DNA of 64,000 nt, from NCBI RefSeq assembly GCF_030463565.1, contig NC_134643.1, positions 3,234,001-3,298,000 of the forward strand. Direction: 5' to 3'. Source of the DNA: Pelecanus crispus (lineage: Eukaryota; Chordata; Aves; Pelecaniformes; Pelecanidae). The notes under the pieces were generated by a model. The model was not told the DNA's origin. It did no database searches and worked only from the letters and a program-made list of their open reading frames with translations. The position numbers were made by a program, and so were the translations under genes. Positions 1-12,641 of this stretch are shown one piece after another; position 1 is the stretch's first letter; each line of letters starts with the position of its first letter.

Positions 1-875
1 CTCTGCTGCCCTTGTCTTTTTCTCCATCCAAGAAATAGAGCAAACACTATTGCTCCATCCTCCTTGATGTGCTTTGAGATCCACCCCAACACTAAACCCC
101 TGGTCCTGCTTGCAGAGGTGTCCTGACTTGTGGGGGCTCCGGAGGCTGCAGATGACAGATCCCATTGAGCTGAGCTCCTGAGGGGCCCCAAAATCATGAG
201 TTTTCCTTTTAGCCCCAGTAAACTATCACCTGTAATTAGGTCCCCATTCATGTGCATTTCATTGAGAAGAAAAATACACTATGTAAGCAATGGTTTCCCA
301 CTGAGGTTCCTGAGTTGGTGACCCCATGCCATCGCTGGCATTGCAATGTTACTTTGCACCTTCTGATGCATGGCTGCAGCGACTGCTGCAATGAGACACT
401 TGTGACCGTGATGCTTTAAATGCTGCACTGACGTGAGGAATGTCTAGCTCCTCAGTGGACATAGAGCTTGTCCTCTGTGTTGTACAAGGGGAAGTGCAGG
501 ACATACCACATGGTCAGGAGCTGGAGGAAACAGATGTCTCGAGTCTGTCAGATGAAGGCTGAAGGCAACGATGACATTGCTGGGGACAGTGTTGACTGTG
601 GTGGGTCCTCCCGCTGCAGGACCAGTAGAACAACCCTTGTGAAGATGGAGAAACATAGGTTGGACATCTGTTGGGTGTGGGGAAACCCACACTGCCTCTT
701 CCACAAATCACAGTTGTGCTGGGCCTCAGTTTTCTCATCAAAGTAAAGGAGCATGAAAATATCAATTATGTTCCTGTCTCTGGGAGTGATGCTACCATTA
801 AATAGCCCTACACAGTAGGGTGATGTTTTCTGACTTTCGTTTTAACAGAAGGGACTCCACCAGTACAAGAATATT
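1..875. other. Intergenic, no feature recognised
   Basis: Mixed-composition DNA at the left edge of the window. Short open frames occur on both strands between about 444 and 765 and overlap one another. None resembles a known protein, and none has convincing splice sites or a conserved-looking composition. If mammalian gene order holds (CHCHD3 upstream of PLXNA4), this is the flank between those two genes, but no CHCHD3 exon is visible here. Confidence 0.5.
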
Positions 876-983
876 AGGGACATGGTTTAGTGGTGGACTT
901 GGCAGTGTTAGGTTCACTGTTGGACTCGGTGATCTTAAGAGTCTTTTCCAACCTAAATGATTCTATGATTCTATGATTCTATA
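876..983 (+). mobile_element. CR1 LINE 3' end fragment
   Basis: About 108 bases match the 3' terminus of an avian CR1 retrotransposon in sense orientation. The block opens with the GGGACATGGTTTAGTGG motif, continues through the conserved TTGGACTCGGTGATCTTAAGAGTC and TTTCCAACCTAAA segments, and ends in repeated ATTCTATG units (about 960-983) that form the CR1 tail. It is severely 5' truncated, as most CR1 copies are, and carries no ORF. The family assignment comes from remembered CR1 consensus; the subfamily is not determined. Confidence 0.92.
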
Positions 984-2278
984 TCTGTTCTGGGAAGGTC
1001 CTTCCAGGAGAAGCACTGGTGCTACCTGCTCAGGGATAAAGGGCTTTGGGGTGGTGTCGGCCAGGGACACCTGAAAGGCACAGCAACAACCTGCAGTTTT
1101 CCTAAGCACAGAGGGAAAAAACACTGTACAAATGCAAAGAGCAGAAGGACCTGAGGCAGTATCACAGTGTAAGCAGACTGTTGCCTTCCAAATAAATGCT
1201 TTTTCTCTCCATCTTGACTCACAAAGCAGGTGTGATTTACTGGTTTAGGCCAGTCTACATCTATCCAGCAAAAAAAAATCCCAGGATGGACAATATATAC
1301 GTACAGTCTTTGGAGTTGCTGGAAGCCTTTTGACCTATCAATGTCCGTGAAATCAGAATTAACCTATCTGGACTGCTCATTTAAAACCTTTGACCAATCC
1401 CATGCAGCACTATAATAGTTGTATTGACCTTCGGCCAAGCACAATCTTACATGCTGCTTCTGCATCCCACTGTGACACTTGTTGACTGGCCCCATAATGT
1501 GAAAATATCCGTGTGCCTGCCTCTCTCCCCTGTAAGAAAAGAGCTTGAATTACAGTACTGAGAAGGCAATGATCTTCATGAATTAATCCACCAACACATC
1601 ACACAAATTTAGCCGTGTCCATAAAATTGGATTTCCTGATAGCTGGGGGGATTTGCACTGTGCTCAGCCCTGACTCAGGTATTGCAGGCATTCAGCTGTG
1701 CAAACAGCAGAGATGACGGCACGCAGCTGCCTGCAGAAAAAGCTCACAGAAGCCTTAAGTGCTGTGTACGTTCGGCACTGGTTAGTGACATCAGCCAGGC
1801 TTGCAGCAAGGGAAAGGGCCACAGGCCAAAAGTGCAGCAAAAAATGTGTTGGAGAGGATTGCGTTTTCCTGACTTGTTCTGACTCACAAAAGAACAGTAA
1901 TAGGGTTAACACCCCTTTCCACTTTATGATATTAAAAATAATCTGAGGAGGTCATTTCCAGCTGGATTTTTTTTTCCCCCTGCATGTTTTTTAACTTAGA
2001 AACAGTGAAAACATGAAGAAGAAGTGATGTGAAGACAAAGGGGGGGTCTCAGTTGTGCACTGGAGGGTTTCTTGCCTTTCATCAGAGACATTAATATGTC
2101 AGTAACAGAACTCCTTCCTCCTACCTTGTTCTTGAGCATTCAAGCCAAAGTGGAGCTAAAAATGAAACAAATGCCAACTGGAAGACGAATTATAATTCCC
2201 ATCCCCTTCTCAGTTATTCACTGTCCATCTCTTTTGACATCCTGGCCCTCCTAGCCACAGATTTTTCAGGTGGCTTTG

Positions 2279-2303
2279 TTTTTTTTTTTGAAAAAAAAAA
2301 AAA
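2279..2303. repeat. Poly(T)-G-poly(A) inverted homopolymer
   Basis: Eleven T residues, a single G and then thirteen A residues form a near-perfect inverted repeat with almost no loop. It is probably a simple-sequence accident rather than a functional hairpin, but such tracts can adopt cruciforms and are prone to length change and sequencing error. Confidence 0.8.
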
Positions 2304-3750
2304 GTAGAAGTACTTCCCGAGAACACTGTTTCTATAGTGCTATCCGTCTCTCCAGCACTTTGCAGCCATTAACTAATTGAGCTTCTAAATAATGTCATGA
2401 GGTGGGGAAGCTGCCTGTGTTTGTACAGGCAGGCAAACGGAGGCATGCGGGGAGGAGGCTGAGTTTATCACCCCTAACCGTAAGGGTGGGATTCAGCCAG
2501 CTACGACATAGATGCCTCTGCAAGAGCTGGTGGCTGAAGTCCCTTGACAGTCTGGAGAAGGATTTATGTTCCCCTAAAGCAGGCATCTAGGTTTGGCTTG
2601 CAAAAGGCCTCAAATTTATACAGTCAGAGTTAGGAGAGGTGAATCCGGCTTCAAGTGGTTTTACAGGGCTGTAAAGCAAGTTGCTGTCAGAGGCAAAGGT
2701 GGGCTGTAGCAAGCCAGGAGCATGGGCATTGCAAAGATAGTTTCTCCTATTTCCTTGCAAATCTTGCTCAGTTTGTAGCTTAGAGACAGATCTATGAGAT
2801 GAGATCCTGATAATGCAATGTAACTACTTTAAAGAAGAGATGGCTGAGAGTGGATGCAGTAGACGTCTGTAAAACCATAAGTGCCACTGAGGAACAAAGA
2901 GACAAAGCTCGTTCACCTTCTATTCTGATACAAGAACAAGGAGGCATCAACTCGGCCAGGCAGACAGCACTTTGCAGAAAGCAAGCTGAAAACAAACACA
3001 AGGACATCCTTCAGATGGCGGCTGTCTTCTCATGGCAGACATTTACACAGGTTCAAAGAGACATTGGACAGATTCCTGAAAGAAAAACAGAAATTCTGAA
3101 TGCCTTCTAAATATAGAGGTCCCTTTCCAAGGCATCTACAGTGGAGCCCTGCTGGATAGGACATAGGCATGTTAGTTCTGCGGTTTCAGCAATGGCAAAT
3201 GCTGGGTAATATCTCCATTCATCCTCCCATCCAGGACTTCTGGTGCTTTCAGATCCCGTCTAAGGCTGGTGACCAGTTCTCAAACCCACTATGAGAGACT
3301 CCAGTGGCACCAGGGACACCTCTGAGCTGCATGCCTGCAGCACAGACTCCCTGCCGCAATGCTCTGCTGCCTACCTCACAGGCAGGCTGTGGGTGTGCAT
3401 GTGTGAGGGAACACTGCAAAACTCACTTCCCAAAATGCATCTGCTACATGACCAAATAAAGCTGCAATGGCCTGGCAGCTTTTGCAGCCACTAAACTTGC
3501 TTGTTATTTAGGTTTAATAGCAGAGGCAGAGCTGGGTATCAAACCACAGAGAATGGATTTGGGCTCAGTCCCATCCATGAACCACTGAGTGTGACGATCT
3601 GCTGGCGAGCCAAGTTCTTAGACTTAAATGGGCTAGTTGGAGAGATCTGTCATGAAAAGAGAGCAGAGAGAGCAGTATTGGAGCCACCTCTGTCATCCAG
3701 GTGCAGACTGAGCACCCCTTAAAATGCCTCATTGATGCAGAGGCAGGAAC

Positions 3751-3797
3751 ATACCAGGATTTCTCTCTTTTGAATATACCAGGATTTCTCTCTTTTG
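3751..3797. repeat. Tandem duplication, 22-bp unit, 25-bp period
   Basis: The 22-base unit at 3751-3772 (ATACCAGGATTT then CTCTCTTTTG-like sequence) is repeated exactly at 3776-3797 with three intervening bases. The copies are identical, which suggests a recent local slippage duplication. No gene or known repeat family covers it. Confidence 0.85.
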
Positions 3798-4212
3798 CTA
3801 TTGTAGACTGTACATTAACAAACATAAATCACACCCTGCCAAACTTCACCCAAACACTGTCTTTATTTCCCAATGCACAGTTTTATGCAGTGTTGGGCAC
3901 TGATTTGTTAAATGGATTGAGGCTGCTTCAGCATCTACCCTGCATTAACAGCTTCTCCTATTCACACTCCCCCATCATGATGCTGGCGGCTCTTGAGCTT
4001 CAGTTGCTGCATTTTGCTGTTGTGTCCCTGCAGCTCCTGCAAAGCCACAGAGAGAAGCAGCAGTGCAACACGGCCCTTGGGCATGTGTGTTTGCTCTGCC
4101 ATCTTTCCTCTCCTCTTTGCAGCCTTTTGCAAGAGGGCAGCCTGTATCCTGTGACTGAGATGGAAGGAAAGAGAAGGATGCAGCCCAAAGTGCTCCTGGT
4201 TTGGTTTTTTTT

Positions 4213-4232
4213 GGGTTTGGTTTGGTTTGGTT
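4213..4232 (+). repeat. TTTGG short tandem repeat
   Basis: GGTTT/TTTGG units repeat about four times after a T-rich run beginning near 4201. This is simple sequence with no sign of function. Confidence 0.75.
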
Positions 4233-7200
4233 AATTAGCTGTTTTTTATTGGAAGTATTTCTAAAGACCTTGTTCCTTGGGTAATTACTCTGCACCCTGT
4301 TAATCCCTACTGCAGATTCCCTTTGTTCCTTCCTGGGTACCTGGGCATCAGAGAGGACTGGAGGAGCCCAACAACCCTCTAAGGAGATGAAATTGTGCCT
4401 TTTATGCTCCATTTCCATGGGAGAAAACCCCCAGGTGATTCATTTTAATTTGAGTTCGCGTCAGCTGGTGGCTTTTGCAGAAGGTCTGAGTCGCACCCCT
4501 CGGCCCAACACCATTTCTTCTGCCATCATCGGACGTGTCCCGGGACAGGAGGAGACAGTAGGAGTGGCAGGCTGTGATTGCAGCTTATGATGACACCAGG
4601 AATGGGTCTCAGAGCAGAGCAGGGAGCTGGTCAGTTCCCCACTTCCCTTTGAAATTATATTTGGGGGGAAACTGCAGGTTTTGCAAAGCTGAAGCTGTCA
4701 GAGATAATTTTTACTTTTAACCTCATCCGCATTTCACTGTGTGCCATCACATTAGCCATTCCCAGGATAAGGGTTGCTGTTGTGCACCAGGGGAATATTT
4801 TCTGGGGCTGCTGGGAGGGAAGGATGTTTCACACCTCCCTTCTCTGAGCTGGGCCCTTGGCTCCACGACATGTCCAGTGGCACGTCGACCTCCCATCTGC
4901 CCAAGCTGCTCAGGACATGGCAAGAGCTGTCTGACTACAAAGTGCCATCCCTGAGCAGAGCTGAAAATGGGGCTGCAGAATATGCTCTTAGCCACGCACA
5001 CCTCCAGCTATTTCAGGCTTTGAAGGAAAAGACCAAGGCTCTGACCTGACTAAAGAGCTAGAGCGTTACATGAAATAAATAATAATAATAGCAGAGTTAT
5101 TCTTGTGTGACACATGCCCTTTTGGATCTGATTAATGCTTACCCAGGGCACACAGCCTGGGGAAACTGCGTGTGAGGTTGCACACCCCTCCCTGCGCTCT
5201 CGGAGCAGACAATCTACTCCAGCATCGCTCTCACGGTTACCATGATACTGTTATTGTTGTCTGCTCCTTCTCTCTCTGTCCCCATTGACTTTAGGCAGAT
5301 TAGAGCGGAGAGATGATGGATGGCTGGATTAGATGCTGCACACCTACTTTAGGTTTATAAAGCAATACTTTTCTGTCCTATTTGGTTGTATCTCTCCCAT
5401 TGTGAGCACAAAAGAGAGAATAACAGGGAACTATTGTTGCAGGGCAGTGACTCTGGTTTACACGTACGTGCAGCACGAATCCATTCATGGCATTTAAGAA
5501 AAAAAAGTAAGCTGACAAATATAATCAATTACAGCAAGCCAGCTGCAAGGTGAAATGGAATAACCATGTGTTTCGTCATTCAAGGTTCAGTGAAGGTCCC
5601 AGGCAGGGAAAAAGGAAAGATTGCTGTTGGCCTTTAAGGAGGCCTACCTCTTCCCTGCTCAAAGTCTGTCCCACATAATCCAATTTCACATCCTGCCTCT
5701 AAAATGTTATTGGATCTTCCCAGAATTGACAAAGGTTGAAACTCCTGGAAGGGGAACAACAGGAACTAACCAGAAGTCTGGGTCTGCAATCTATATTTAC
5801 AGGGCTGGGGTAACACAGGTGAGTCCTTGAAGAAAGCTTGCAATTAAAACTTTCCCCTCCAGGGCTGGATCTGCTATTGAGGGGCTATATTGTGCTCCTG
5901 AGTTTCAAACAAAGCTCTTGGTTTCAGCATGGAATCTTCAGCTCTTCAGGAATCACTTGCTGTTTATATGTCCCCCAATGGCTAGAAGAGTCCATATGGA
6001 CCACATGCAGTGTGACCTTTCTGCCTGCATGGTCTCCTTGTTGTTTGCACACCAGCAGCCTCTATAGGCAAGCCTGGTGGTGACCCATACACCCACGGGA
6101 GTGTGACAGATGTTGTGGCAGTTATTTGTACTTGTGAGGTTGTGTGGGGAGGTAGCTGTGATGCTTTCGCTGCAGCTGGAACAGCAGTGCTGGCTGAAAG
6201 CAGCCAAGCCCTGAGGTCCGGTTTGGATGGCCAGGTGGCTTCAACAGATGTAGCAGCCATGCTCTCGCTCCCTGGCACAATTGTCCTGCTGACCTTCTTT
6301 GCCTTCTTCCTACTTCAGTCACCGCTGGAGAAGGCATGTTCTCAGGGCAAAACCAGTGTGGATATTAAGGGCACAAGGTGGTGGAGTCCTGATGTGATGC
6401 TGATGGTGGGTTCCTAGACTGGGCAGTTCACTCAAGTATCCAAGGGGTGCTGAGGTGGCTCTGCGCCTCCCTTTCTTCCACAGGACTTTATTGGACTCAC
6501 ATGGAAGTGTTATGACCTAATGTTGGTAACAGAGACTGTAAATTGCATTCAAGGATCCTCCTCCCACACCACTAAGACCTTCAAGGGGTCTCACATTGCT
6601 TTTGGGGGCAATGCTACTTCCAGGGCACGACCTGGGTGATATGCAGAAAGCTGGAAGATCATATATACAGCACAAATAATTAAGGGCTATGTTTAACCGC
6701 AGAGCAGTAATTTCTACCATCCGTGCATGTGCTGAGGATAGCATTGCTACAGAAGGAGGACAGTTGGGTGATACACCAGAGTCACTTCTTGCCACTGTCC
6801 TTCTGCTCAGTGTGGGAGCTGAGGTGGTGATCACAATCCACGTTGGAGCTGGGTCTAATGTCATCCTGGGACATAGAACCCAGGGGGAAAACGGAAAATA
6901 GAAAGAAGTCATCAATTGGCATATATAATTCTATGTTTTGGGAGACCAACTTTGCACAGGAGGCATCAGCTGTGCTGGAGCTTTAGAAAACTCTTGGTCA
7001 GGGCTGAAGCTGCAGGCAAACAGCTGTGCCTCGCGGCTCTGCGCCGCGACGTGCCCACCCTTCGGTCCAGCGTGAGTTACGGCACCTATAAACCGCTTAT
7101 TTTATTGCTGAGGCTAATGAGCTCTGGGCCCTCTAGGTAGAGCCTTGTAATTACACGGCTTCTTGGGATGCTGATTGAGGGGTTGCACGGAGTCTCACCT

Positions 7201-7568
7201 CTCACCAGCCACTGCCTTGGTGCCTTTGCTGACGAATGCTGACCAAGCCACCCAGGTGGCATGTCAGTACCGTCAGATCTTACCAATCTCTCCCCTCCAC
7301 CCAAAAATAAAAAGTCAGAAGTGACCAGAAAGACCTATCTGAACCATCAGAGACATTCTAGGAACTTGCTGGAGTGGCTGGTCCTTCTACCACCATTGTC
7401 CCGGCAGAGAGGAGAGGAGGTGAATATTTCTGAATTCCCAGCTGTTGTAGCAGCAGGATTTTGGTGGGGAGCATTTATTTGGAAATTGTACAGTGACTTC
7501 TTTTACAAATATGGGCCCAGGATTTCCAGGGAAGGAGCTGTATTAGGAAAGATCTGGCACACCCTAAA

Positions 7569-7586
7569 TAATAATAATTATTATTA
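7569..7586. repeat. 18-bp perfect AT palindrome
   Basis: TAATAATAATTATTATTA reads identically on both strands, and AT-rich sequence continues to about 7615. It is most likely a degenerate AAT microsatellite. It also contains a central TAATTA-like homeodomain core, but a single such site is not evidence of regulation. Confidence 0.85.
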
Positions 7587-7751
7587 GTATAATTATATTA
7601 ATTACTGTAATTACAAGGAGGGCAAGACACTACAGGAATCACAGATGAGTAGGGTGTTATACAGATGCCAAGCATTACTGGATTTTCCCTTCCTCTCTGC
7701 ATTTTAAAGGCAGCTGTATTGCTTGCAGAGCAGGAGGAAACAGCTCCAGAA

Positions 7752-7770
7752 ACACACACACACACACACA
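7752..7770 (+). repeat. AC dinucleotide microsatellite
   Basis: Nineteen bases of alternating A and C, followed after TG by a short CACAC continuation. It is a short simple repeat that may be polymorphic. Confidence 0.9.
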
Positions 7771-10700
7771 TGCACACGCTTCTTCTGTATGTGTGTGTCA
7801 AGATCAGACTGTCAGGTAGAAAACGCTGCCAGAGCCTGGTAGGCAAAAATTGACAAGGGAATCCAGTGTTATCTGGAACTGCTCTCTCCAGAGAGGCTGA
7901 AAATCTTTGATAGGTTCACTCCAGGGGAAATAACTTCGGAGGATAAGAGGCATTGATGTGCGCCAAGCAAAAGGCAACCCATGTGCATGCCGGCGCGGCA
8001 GCGGGTTGGCGCTGACATGCATTCTTTTCTTTCTCTCTCTCTTTTTTTCCTCTGCTCCCTTTCCCTGTATTTTTTAAAGTTGGGTTGTTTTTTTTTTTAA
8101 AATTTATTTTTCAAAGCAGCCCTGGGTCTCCCAGCGATGGTGAATGTTATAAAGAATTGAGTCGCGCCGGTGCCTCCGCGGAGTGGGGGAAGTGAAGAGC
8201 AGGAGATGGAGGGAAAGAGGGAGGGGGAATGTTAATAGGCATATCTGAAAAGCAAACCTGGGGAATGACTGTGTATCTAGTGAGCGTGTGTGTACGTGCT
8301 GGCGGAGCCTCCAATGGGGCAGAGGAAATATTTTCAGAAATTTTCCCATGTTTGGGAAGGAGGAAAAGCTGGAGCCTCTTTTGTCAGGAAAATCAGCAAC
8401 ATTCTAGTCCTTTTGTAATTCAGTGGTCTGTCTTTGCAGCTCTGGGAGTCGGATGCTGTTCCTGGCACAGCACAGCCCACATCACCCTGGGAGGGTTTGC
8501 AGCCACTTTTATGCTGTCCAACTTCTCCACTGCTGCAAAACCCAAACCCAAGTGAGCGCAGCTCCTCTGCCATACCACAGCCCCAAATTCCCATCCCAAA
8601 TTCCGGCACAGTGCATTAAAGCCAGGGTTGGGAGAAGATCTTTTCCCAGGTCGGATAACTCGACTGTGGTCGGGGAGCTTGTGCTGGTTTGAGGTCAGTG
8701 GGAAGCACCCTGCCAAGACACGGTTCTCCCCTGGATGCTTTTCTTCTGTTACACCACGGGAGCTGTTCAGGGAAGCTGGCAGTTGGTTGTGGGTTATTTT
8801 GAGTGGGACTTTTCTCAGCTAACTGCAGCTTGCAGAGAGGTAGGCGGTTATGTCTGAGCTGCTTTATCGCCGCAACTTTGCTTTATGGTGGGGAAAGAGA
8901 GATGGTTCCTTCTAGAGCACAATTCATCTCTCCCAGCTGGGTTGAATTGCACCAGGGAAGTTCTTCTTTCTCTCCATCGACTATAAAAGGCGTCTAGACA
9001 ACTTGCTCAGATTTACGCATCCGAACTGATGACACATAAAGTTAGACGGATGAAACCCAGCCAGGCATCATTCTCTCCTTTTCACACTGTGAGGGTTTTT
9101 TCATCCTGCTCCGGCTTTTTCTGCTCCTGCTGGGCAGAAAGGGCTGGAGAAAACAGTGCCCTTGGGATGAAAACACTGTGGGGAGATGGAAAACCCTTTG
9201 GACGGAGAGGTGGGTAGTTACAGCATGGTCTCTAAATGCTGCTATAGACATCCACAGAAGCTCTGTGAAATGCCTGCAAACCTTTCCTTTTTGTATGAAC
9301 GCACACAACCCTGAACCCACAAATGGGCAAACAAATAAAAAAGAAGAAAACCAAAGCAATGCTTGAATGTTACCTTTATTTTCAAACTCTTTTGTAGCAC
9401 CATGACATAAGCAACTCCAGGAGGGGGTTATTAATACCTTTTCATGGTCCTTGATTAAAAAAGGTTGAGAAACACGTGTGTAGGGCTCTCTGACAGCCTG
9501 TCATGGGGCAGCTGCAGGTGGAGAGATGCAATCGCTGTGCTCATCTCCAGATCGGAGCTGCTGCAAAATGTTGGGAACTGCTCTTTCTTTGTGGACTTTT
9601 AGGCAATAACCGATCACCTCATAGGAATGTATCCCACTGCTGCAAGGTTGGTGCAGGTGGAATCTGAGCCATGGTGACCAAGCATCTTTGGGGGCATTGA
9701 TACCCCCCTACTCTAATGATGGGATGGCTGCCTGGGGACTCTTCCCCAGGATGTAGCAAGGTGATGGCAGCTGTGCTTGTGCATTTTCAGGCTAAGCCAA
9801 GTCATGCTTGCTCTGTTAGCAGGTAGGAGATGTCAAATGCTGCTTGGATAACTTCTTCAGAAAATAGCCCTCCTTTCTCTGCATCATTTCTGGACCACTG
9901 CCCCTAATAGAGTGTGCTGAGAGGTGTAATGGGGGCAGAGCCTTTTGTGGGAATGCAATGAACTCAAAGCAATATGCGATCATTACAGCCTCTCCTCACA
10001 CTGGCCAGCACCTTAATCTCTCTCAGCTGGAGGCATTGCACTCCCCACTGCCTTATCTTCTCTCTCAGTAGACCTGCCCTGAAAGGCAAGACAGCCTTGT
10101 TAAAATCCCAGCTTTGAATGCAATTAACATGGTCCATGGATGCCCACATAGGATCTTTTTCTAACATCAAGGTGAGAAGCCTTACTTAGCTGGGCATGTA
10201 TGAGTGCAAGGAGAAAGAATGGCCTTTCTTTGTCAACCTTTCATTTTCTTAAAGATATTCAGAGATGAAAGGCAAGAGTTTGCTGTGATCAATACACACC
10301 AAGTTGGTTTCGGTTACTTCCAGTTCTTGGTGAGTCTGAGAAGAATGAGTGTTGGTGAAATCCACCCAAACAATATTTCTTTGCTTTTTGTTGTATTTAC
10401 TTCAGCCATGGAGCTTAAAAAAGTCATTTTTTCCTGTGATCAGTCCTGACAGTATATCTGCAAAACCATTTGGGGTGGACTCAAAGCAGGTGGGAACTGC
10501 TCGTGTCAAAGAGGACTCTGCAGATGTACACCACCATTGTGGATAGCATGGTCAGCCTCAGGAGACTCAGCCCCAAGGCACAGAGGTTCAGTCTGAGCAG
10601 AAACCTATGGCCTGTCTGAAATAACGAATAGGTCATGACTGTCAAAAGTCTCAAACAAACTATGAGGGTGGGTGGACATAATAGGAGATGGCATGCAGTA

Positions 10701-12345
10701 ACCTGTGCCAAGGCAAAACCTCCTCCTTGGTGAGACTGGGAAGATCACAATCCAAACCAAGGTTATCTGGGGTGGCTTTTTTTTTTTTTTTAATTGAATA
10801 TGTTTGCATAGTGTCATTAACATACTATCTGGCATTCACAAATATGCATCAGCAAGTTATTAGCTTCACTATACCGCTAGCTTCGCACAGGCAAGTAGCA
10901 TATGCAGGGAATGGAAAAGAGCATGAGATAGAGGGAAGTACAGACTTCCCTTGGGTGAAGATCCCCTCAGATGAGAGGCAGCAGGGGGATCCATCTTGGT
11001 CACCTTTACCTCCCAGGGGCAGCTGAGAGGGATTCACCCAGGGAGGAGAAAACCTAATTGTCATGGTGGCTCTGGTGTAGTACATGGCAGGTACTTAGGT
11101 TCACAACAGGCTAAAATACAGGAAAAGACCATTCCCAGGTCCAAAGGGCTCTGCTTTTTTAGTTCCCTGTTTTCTTGCAGGCACCAGTTCCCAGGCAGAC
11201 TAAAGGGGCAGTAGCTTCATCTCTATCACGTGTTCCCAAGTCTACGCAGCATCCTCAGCCAGAGCCTAGCTACATCAGTTCCCTGTAGTCTTTGTATGTA
11301 AAACACCAGTTCTGCCAGAGATTTTCTGCTTTTACCAACCCCAGAAGGCTGAAGAAGGCAAATCGTTGCTATTATTCATCGTATTGCAATAAATTTTGCA
11401 TGTGCCAAGCAGAATTGCCATTCCATCCTTCTGGGAGGTGTGCAAACATGACTACCCTCCCTGCTCTCTGGCAGTTCATAATCCAAATGCACAAAAACTG
11501 TAATTTGATCTGCAGAGAGACTGCAATGGAAGATGTGGCAGGAATTGCTCTTCCAGTTGACATAAACCAGTGTTTTAACTGCAAAACCATCTATCTTTTC
11601 TGTGCCTCTTCCAGTCTCCTAGGATCTAGCATGATTACTCAGTCAGTGTGGCTGATTTATCGCTGTGAAGGTCTCGTAAGGATAATGACCATTGTATTTA
11701 AAGCCAACTGAAAGACCACAGAGAACTCTGCTAAGTGTCCCATCAACATTTTTCCATCCTGGTTAAGTACAATAAACATCTTGACTGGCATTATAAAGGG
11801 AATTATGAGTATTAACAACTGGGATGAGTATCCAAAATAGCTGCCTGTTGTTTGAAATTGCCATGGATTTGAGTTTTAGTGGAGCTTTGCTTTTACTAGA
11901 GCAGGATCCCCTGTTCCTCTAAGTCACTCTGTTACTGTTCGTGAGATCTCCACAGGGCAGAAACCTTATCACAAGAATTTCTTAATTTGGCCAATCTGTC
12001 AGCAGCATCTCTCCCGGGATGGTGGTCTCAGATGCAGTGGAGGTCCCCAGCAGGAGATAAGGGGTGTTTGCTGTGTGGCTGAGTGGTGGTACCAGGCCTG
12101 CAACATGTGGAGATATATCCCAATTTCCTCAGCATGGCTAAATTGCTGGGATGTGAGTCTGCTGCTCCCACGTATGAGGAGCTCAGGCAGACCTGTGGGT
12201 CACAGGTAATACAGCTCCTTTTGGCAAAGTGCCTGCAGCCTCAAAATCTGCAGGGAAGTCATCTGGAAGTGCATGAAGCATGATTGGTTCAAGAGCCAGC
12301 TTGGAAGTCACATTGCTGCCTGAGGAGACATCTTCCAGATTTAGG

Positions 12346-12369
12346 AAAAAAAAAAAAAAAAAAAAAAAA
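12346..12369 (+). repeat. Poly(A) tract, 24 A
   Basis: An uninterrupted run of 24 adenines. The upstream 300 bases contain no recognisable gene and no AATAAA at a suitable distance, so a processed pseudogene tail is not supported. It is best called a simple homopolymer. The CR1 tail at 12545 lies 175 bases downstream on the opposite strand and appears unrelated. Confidence 0.9.
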
Positions 12370-12544
12370 TCCTGCCTTGACTTTGGAAAACTAACAAAAC
12401 CTCAAATATCTTCCTGGACTGACTTCTTAAAACAATGTGGGTTGAGTTATGTGAAACATTTCCTTCCAGCTATCACAGAAGAAGGCAGGCTGGAGCTGGA
12501 AAAGTCTTTCCCAATATCACCCAGAAAACTTGTATCTTCTGACT

Positions 12545-12641
12545 TATAGAATCATAGAATTGTTTAGGTTGGAAAAGACCTTTAAGATCATCCAGTCCAA
12601 CAATTAACCTAACATTACCAAGTCCACCACTAAACCAATTA
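12545..12641 (-). mobile_element. CR1 LINE 3' end fragment (reverse)
   Basis: This begins with TAGAATCATAGAAT, the reverse complement of the CR1 tail. It continues through GGTTGGAAAAGACCTTTAAG, ATCATCCAGTCCAAC and CCAAGTCCACCACTAAACCA, all standard for the avian CR1 3' end read antisense. Similarity stops around 12641. It is close in sequence to the copy at 52067-52160, which suggests the same subfamily. There is no coding capacity. Confidence 0.93.

Larger units (their letters stand above)
984..12544. other. Intergenic stretch, no gene recognised
   Basis: About 11.5 kb without a recognisable gene, RNA gene or large repeat. Open frames up to 177 codons exist (3701-4234 on the + strand; 3975-4418 on the - strand), but they overlap each other antisense and resemble no family I know. 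Small structures inside are a T-run/A-run hairpin at 2279-2303, a 25-bp-period tandem duplication at 3751-3797, a TTTGG repeat at 4213-4232, an AT palindrome at 7569-7586 and an AC microsatellite at 7752-7770. A modest local rise in CpG occurs near 7990-8180. Confidence 0.55.

Noticed and set aside
3975..4418. 147-codon minus-strand frame and the 177-codon plus-strand frame overlapping it
   Set aside because: Mutually antisense, compositionally ordinary and without family resemblance, splice sites or a promoter. They are best explained as chance frames.
12346..12369. Possible processed pseudogene ending in a poly(A) tail
   Set aside because: No AATAAA upstream, no recognisable transcript similarity, and no visible target-site duplication.
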